Below are positions 58,707 through 64,000 of a DNA stretch of 64,000 bases, piece by piece. The first letter of the stretch is position 1. Every line of letters starts with the position of its first letter. The notes beneath the pieces were generated by a model, which had not been told where the DNA came from, did no database searches, and was given only the letters and a program-made list of their open reading frames with translations. Source of the stretch: Thinopyrum elongatum (taxonomy: Eukaryota; Streptophyta; Magnoliopsida; Poales; Poaceae); contig CM022302.1 of the NCBI GenBank assembly GCA_011799875.1, positions 299,099,048 to 299,163,047 on the forward strand. Direction: 5' to 3'. Position numbers and translations under genes: made by a program.

Positions 58707-59149
58707 TTTAGAATGCGGACAAAATATTGGAGAAGAGTACCCCGTTATGCAATGGTAAAGGAAGTAATGCAGATAAGGTTCAAGATAGTGAGACATCCCT
58801 GTTGGTCTCCAAGAAAGCTGATAAAAACTATCTTGACGATAGTGAGACAACCCCAAAGTCCTGTCTTGATGTAGTGTTTGAGTTACTAGCCACTACTGCT
58901 GGCACAAGCTCTTCGAACTCACTGCCTAAATCAGTTTGTCTTCTTGAGTCTCAACTTCAAGTTGAAAGACATCGATCAGATGTGCTGCGACACGAAGCCG
59001 AAGGACTGAGGAAGTCCCTGCAGAATTCAGATGCATACTTTCTGGTGCAACAGCAAGCGCTGGAGGATTTAAGCGCCAAACAAGAGAAAGTTAATAAGCT
59101 TGCGAAGCATCTTGCCAGCATGCTGGGTACCCAAGATATTGTTTCTTGA
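58707..59149 (+). CDS. CACTA coiled-coil protein, last exon
   Basis: The exon begins after the TTTTAG acceptor at 58711 and is open to TGA at 59147-59149. It encodes DSETxx repeats, the conserved SCLDVVFELLATTAGTSSSN, then a heptad-rich tail (LxSQLQVERHRSDVLRHEAEGL...) predicted to form a coiled coil. It is the plus-strand relative of the antisense exon at 28365-28736 and is less damaged. In CACTA elements such proteins bind subterminal repeats and help the transposase; that role is inferred from position only. The 3' untranslated part and GGCC-rich region follow. Confidence 0.55.
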
Positions 59150-59880
59150 GCTCTTCTGAAGTGGTTTCAGTTCTGGACTTGTTTTGCTGCGGCGTTTATT
59201 TGCACTGGTCGCCAACTTTGACAACCAGTGTATGTAATATGATGTTTTGTTCCCTATATTTTCACTGGTGGCAAACTTTGATGCCCAGTGGATGTAATCT
59301 GTGTAATCGCCATCATATCCTAGCGTTAGTTGCTTGCTTATTTATTTTGTTAGTCTTATTTATTTGTTTGCTTCTAGTTTTGCAGTTATTTTTTCTCGGT
59401 TTCCTAGTGGCCGCAATAACCTATTTTTTTAAACTAGGCCACACTATTTGTGGGCCATTAATGGACCGCAATTTGGGCCGTAAACGGGCTAGAATGGGAA
59501 TCATCTGTTTATGGGCCGACCATAACAGGCCGTTAATAGGTCGATGTGTACAACGGGCTTAATTCTATCGGCAGGCATAACGGGTCATTAATGGGCCATA
59601 TTTGATGAGGCTGTGAAAACGGCCCAACGGATTAACGGGTCACAGACGGGCCGACTTTAACCACGGGTTGAATTTGGCCCACAAGCGGAACAGGCCAGTA
59701 ACGGACCGTAAGTAATCGAATGCCGGAAATGAGCCCAATAATAAATGGGCCCTTAGAAGGCCGAAAGATAACACGGGCTGGAAACGGCCCAATGGAATAA
59801 TGGGCCGTTAATGGGTATAAAGCGATATACTGTTCATTTTGGGCCAGTTTCACTACGGACCGTTTATGCGCAGTAATATA
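59150..59880 (+). mobile_element. CACTA 3' flank and GGCC-rich subterminal region, truncated
   Basis: 59150-59430 is a 3' untranslated region containing two 'ACTGGT.GC.AACTTTGA..ACCAGTG.ATGTAAT' copies (59205-59242 and 59261-59300). From 59440 to 59875 there are many GGGCC, GGCCC, 'taatgggcc' and 'aacgggc' words, mirroring 27444-28070. The expected terminal ~700 bases with the CACTA end are missing; the sequence changes near 59880. Confidence 0.65.
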
Positions 59881-60427
59881 TGAGTAAGCCTGATGTAAAA
59901 ATTCTTCCCCCATGGTGCACGACGTTGTGCGCCCCCGGTGGGGGGAAAGAAATCATTAAAAACTTTATGCTTCCTCGTAGGCCTAAGGATCCGATGCTCT
60001 TAACTCTATTGATGGCACCATGGATCCACTGCTGTGGTGTTTGCCTTAGTGCTATCCCAGGGTTGGGGAGCTTTTTAGTTAAGTTAAAAGCATTCTTGAA
60101 CCTCGGGATTACGGTTCCAGATGGCTCGAGTTTTTTGATATTTACAAATGATTTGAACGCCTTTTTCCCTAGAAGCCCGGGATAACCATTCGACCGAGCA
60201 ATACAACTGCCCTGACTAGAAGAGCAGTCCAGTTCTTCAAGGTTAGCAGAAGTACGATACAAGAAAAAATTAGCACATACATTAATCTCTTTGGTGGGGC
60301 TCCATCAAGAGATCCATGAAAAGGGCTTACAACGGGATTCCAGTAGCCATCGAGAGCTCCTTACAAAGGGCTCTGATGAAACCACTGCCTGATGGAGGCC
60401 CGAGGGAACAATATGTGCGTTAGACGC
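59881..60427 (-). other. Unassigned segment with open frames on both strands
   Basis: It has no resemblance to the flanking transposons. An uninterrupted minus-strand frame of 132 codons (59864-60262) overlaps a 101-codon plus frame (59880-60185). Neither is recognised. Base composition is near 48% GC and the text lacks TE landmarks. One candidate origin is organellar, especially mitochondrial DNA, but I cannot confirm it from memory. It ends where an LTR starts at 60428. Confidence 0.3.
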
Positions 60428-61129
60428 TGATGTCTACTATGCAACCTTCTTCTTGTAGACTCGTGTTGGGCCTCCAAGCGCAAAGTTTTGTAGGATAGTA
60501 GCAAATTTCCCTCAAGTGGATGACCTAAGGTTTATCAATCCGTGGGAGGCGTAGGATGAAGATGGTCTCTCTCAAACAACCCTGCAACCAAATAACAAAG
60601 AGTCTCTTGTGTCCCCAACACACCCAATACAATGGTAAATTGTATAGGTGCACTAGTTCGGCGAAGAGATAGTGATACAAGTGTAATATGGATAGTAGAT
60701 ATAGGTTTTTGTAATCTGAAAATATAAAAACAGCAAGGTAGCAAGTAACAAAAGTGAGCAAAAACGGTATTGCAATGCTTGAAAACAAGGCCTGGGGTTC
60801 ATACTTTCACTAGTGCAAAGTCTCTCAACAATGATAACATAATTGGACACTACAACAGGAACCCGCCTTTAGCAACGCATTGATGCGTTGTCGTATGTCC
60901 GCATAACCGTTGCTGAGGTCTACACCAACGGTTTGTTATGCGTTGCCGTTGGTGGCGTTGCAAGGATCTACAACAACGCATATAATTGCGTTGGTAATTG
61001 ACGTGAAGAAGTGTTGCAAGTTAGCAACGTATATAGTTGGACGTAACAACACTTCGTATGCGTTGGTGGTAACCTACACAAACCGATTTTGAAATGTACC
61101 CAATAGATTAGTGCGACCCTTCTATGTTA

Positions 61130-61213
61130 CTCCCTTCGATTTAAAATAAGTGTTGTGGTTTTATTTCACACATTTGAACTAAAACCACGACACTTATTTT
61201 CGATCTGAGGGAG
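61130..61213. mobile_element. 84-bp Stowaway MITE
   Basis: Ends CTCCCTTCGAT and ATCTGAGGGAG are inverted, with the arms continuing as AAAATAAGTGT/ACACTTATTTT-type complement. It is flanked by TA at 61128-61129 and 61214-61215. It lies inside the CACTA element, so it is the youngest or a co-mobilised layer. Confidence 0.88.
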
Positions 61214-63039
61214 TAGTATTTTATACATTACCAACAATAATGACTAAATCAACACTAATAGTGCACATGAGCAGCAAATGCAGTAAATAAATAGATCACA
61301 TTTATTAAATCTGAGTCGATTGCATTACATGGAACAGAATCCAAAGAATATATATATACATGATTCCCATACATTGACCATGAAAGTGGGATTCTATAGA
61401 GTTAATGTAAAACTATCTTGTAGTAGCCCCATTCTCCACCTTGAAATCAACAACTTAGACATGCACCATCCATTTATCTGGGTGATCTACAGCAACAAAA
61501 AAGCTGACATGAGTGATGTATCATTAGAGAAAGAAGAAGAAAACATGTTAATAGAGCAATAAAATTTAAAGGAGAAGAAACATGCAAAGGTTGAAGGCCA
61601 CGAGATACCTAGCTAATCTAGCTGCATGACCAATACTTCTGACATTTTTGAATGGTCATAGCAACTGATTGTATTTTTCTAATGTAGCATCAACACACAT
61701 TGCTCACAATTCATTTCCAAAGTTAACAACCTCAGTTTTAAATTCTAGGTCAGTCCTTACCGGTGTGACAATCAAATTTTTCTCTCAGACAACGGGGACA
61801 TGGATTTTCCTTATATATTTCCCGAAATTTGGAGATGCTAATCAACATTCACCATTTATACATCTCTGGAAATCAAGAATGCCATGAGAATACGATCGAA
61901 ACATGGTCAATGAAGAAGTAGTGACTAAAATGATTTTACCATTCGTTATTGTAGGCACACAACTTGATGTACAGGATTCTGCACAACTCCCGCGATTTTA
62001 CCAAAGTGGTTACGGGAAGACGAAATTGTCCTGGATTCTGCACAACTCCCGCAAGAAGAATTCAGGCAAGCTATACGTACTTCTTTGAAAACAACCCCTG
62101 CATATCACGTAACCCATTTGTTAACGTTCATGATAGAACAATATAAACACAATCAAACTACACCAGCACCGGAAACTACAACCAGATTTTTTATGGATCT
62201 GGTAATGGAGAATGTTTATTAGTCCTTTCATTCACAACTCACAAGCAGATATGTATGACATGATCCTGCTCCTTGACGTACTAATTATGTTGAGCCGTAG
62301 GCAATGTCATTTCTCATAGATGCGAGCCTTTCAGTTTGTGATTCGTATTACAGCTGCCCTGGACATGCACTGCAAAAAGTTAAATGCATAATTTTAATTT
62401 AATTCATAATGCACACTAAAAAGAAAAGGGAATTCTTCTAACCGTATAAGGATCAAGTCATTTCGATTGTCCCCAAAAACTAAATTACTGAATTTTGATG
62501 GTTGTTAGTAGGCAAAAATAGTACCTCCATTCGGATAATTATTGTGTCATTTCCTCAGTACCTATTTACAGAACTGATCATAAATGCAGTAACAAACTCG
62601 CATATGGTGCCGTTTGTTGTGTTCCTGTTTTAGAGGAATTGACACATAAACAGGTGTTGGAACCATATTTTTTTAAAGGATTTTGGTGCAGGTACACAAG
62701 AGATTGTTGTTATCTTGTGATTCACCAGATCAAACCCACAATGTCAAGCTAAATCATGTCCTTGAAGACCTAACATGAACAGGGGGGTCAGGGTTGTGGC
62801 ACCTACTTTCGCATCAGATATGAACAGCGCCCAAATTTTATTATAAGAACAATTATTTCTCAACATCGACTACAGTTCATTGCGGTGATTTCCTATTTCA
62901 TATCTGATGCATACTCATGAACTTCCAATGGGCACACATACTTGCATATCAACGAGAAGAGGAACACACACTACATGCATATCAATCAGCAGAGAAGATG
63001 TACGAGAATTTTAACCAGAAGAGGAACACAAATTGCGAC

Positions 63040-63480
63040 GGTCATTCACAGAGATGAGGCATGGTCAAGAATCCCGTAGTGGTTGGGAGAGGGATGCCGA
63101 GGCGGCGCTTGGGGGAAGATATCGGCCACCTGCCAGAGCGGAGGTTCGGGTGACGGCGTCGAAAAACACTAAGACGCCGGGGAAGGGGCACGCAAGTGGC
63201 GCGCCCTCGAACTCGCGCATGAGGTGCGGCGGGCATGTAGCTGGGTAGCGGCAGGAAGGATAAGAGAAGAGGGGCGGATTGCCTTACCGAACCATTGGCG
63301 TCGAAGTCGAGGTAGCCAGGGCAGAGCAGCACCATCGATCCCAAGTCGGCTCCCGCGCGTGTGGAGACGCTGGGCCGTCGTACCAGATGAGGCACGGCTC
63401 TGGTGACCTATGGATGCAGGGGAGTGGAGGATCGGAGAAGAGACATTAGGGGGAGACAGGCCGGTGAGAGAGGAATCAGG
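63040..63480 (-). other. GC-rich gene-like fragment inside the CACTA element
   Basis: Locally high GC (CGGCGGGC, GCGCCCTCG, CCGCGAG-like words) with a 117-codon minus-strand frame (63042-63395) and a second at 63169-63528. Neither contains a recognised domain. GC-rich first exons are common in grass genes, so this may be a captured exon or a leader of a former transposase gene. Confidence 0.3.
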
Positions 63481-64000
63481 GGAGAGAGATGGCGGTGAGA
63501 AAAGATCTGCCTTTTTTCTTCTATACAAAAATCTGTTGGCTGCGTGATATTTGCACGGAGGAGGTACAGATAATGTGGAGGTGGGTAGTGGAGGTTAGCT
63601 CTTCGTGGAACGTGGGAGGTGGACCAACAGCAAATGTTTTCATTTCGTTGGCAGACATGCGTTGCTATATGTGTGTTTTTGTTGTAGTGGGATCACATAA
63701 CAATCCCTCAACGTGCAATAAAGAATCACTCCAAAGTTTCTATCGGAGAACATAGGAAGAAAACGTGCATCAACCCCTATGCATAGATTACCCCAATGTC
63801 ACCTCGGGAATCCGCGAGTTGAGTGCCAAAACATACATCAAGTGAACATCCCATTGTCACCACAGATATTCCATCCCAAGACATACATCAAGTGTTCTCA
63901 AATCCAATACTCAATCCAACATAACGAATCCTCAAAGAGCAAGACTCAAATCATCACAAGAAGGTAGAGGGGGAGAAACACCATATGATCCAACTATAAT

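Larger units (their letters stand above)
60848..63689. mobile_element. Complete non-autonomous CACTA element (2.8 kb)
   Basis: It starts CACTACAACAGGAACCC and ends TTTTTGTTGTAGTG, giving a 10-base inverted repeat CACTACAACA. It is flanked by GGA at 60845-60847 and 63690-63692, the 3-bp duplication of CACTA elements. Subterminal GCAACGCAT/ATGCGTTG motifs are repeated on the left (60875-61060) and present on the right (63658-63666). No transposase is present. 'ggattctgcacaactcccgc' occurs twice (61974, 62034). A GC-rich block at 63040-63480 looks like a captured first exon or promoter region. Confidence 0.88.
60428..64000 (-). mobile_element. LTR of a Gypsy-type element, interrupted and running off the window (antisense)
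   Basis: On the + strand it starts TGATGTCTACTATGCAACCT and continues through 'ccctcaagtggatgacctaa', which is the reversed 3' end of a common Triticeae LTR. It is interrupted at 60848-63689 by a CACTA element and resumes exactly ('aattgga' then 'tcacataacaatccctcaac'). After that it runs to the window end without reaching its other terminus. GACGC (60423-60427) would be one target-duplication copy. Confidence 0.75.

Overview
The window is intergenic DNA of a large grass genome and is almost entirely nested transposable elements. The Copia LTR at 7436-9173 and its leader match the BARE1/Angela/WIS group, and the ~14.6 kb Sirevirus at 12803-27438 matches the Maximus type. Together with several other LTR types common in wheat and barley, these point to the Triticeae (wheat, Aegilops or barley). 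This assignment rests on recalled family resemblance, not on a database search.

Layout, left to right: (1) 1-3779 holds a Gypsy LTR end, then a decayed six-exon Ulp1-like (C48) peptidase gene with a repetitive tail, typical of CACTA-type cargo. (2) 3780-9173 is an antisense Angela-like leader and LTR, split at 4622-7085 by an LTR element reduced to one whole plus one partial LTR (TSD GGCTA). (3) 9174-12158 is an antisense Gypsy gag with its LTR end. (4) At 12159 a CACTA terminus begins. This CACTA is split by a complete Sirevirus (12803-27438, TSD CTTTC) and resumes at 27444-28740 with its GGCCC-rich subterminal repeats and an antisense coiled-coil exon. (5) 28742-36770 is a mixed stretch with MITEs, a two-exon GRF zinc-finger gene (32961-33640, minus) and a TIR-bounded unit (34247-35657). 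(6) 36771-44361 is a complete, probably non-autonomous LTR element (TSD CCCCA). (7) 44367-48500 holds another copy of the promoter/exon cassette, a long C-poor GA/GT-rich tract and a 92-bp tandem repeat. (8) 48960-59880 is a second copy of the same CACTA-type gene, in plus orientation, with amplified exons and a 4.2 kb solo LTR inside one exon. (9) 59881-60427 is unassigned. (10) 60428 to the end is an antisense LTR holding a complete 2.8 kb CACTA element (TSD GGA), which itself carries a small Stowaway MITE.

The only gene with an intact-looking structure that I would call host-like is the GRF zinc-finger/membrane-anchor gene. Everything else coding belongs to transposons, mostly with in-frame stops. 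The most interesting signals are the amplified exons of the plus-strand CACTA gene, an apparent internal promoter plus leader intron ahead of the third Sirevirus ORF, and three dispersed copies of an antisense TATA-exon-intron-exon cassette, one enclosed by inverted repeats. No CRISPR array or bacterial-type operon is present, and I recognised no rRNA or tRNA gene.
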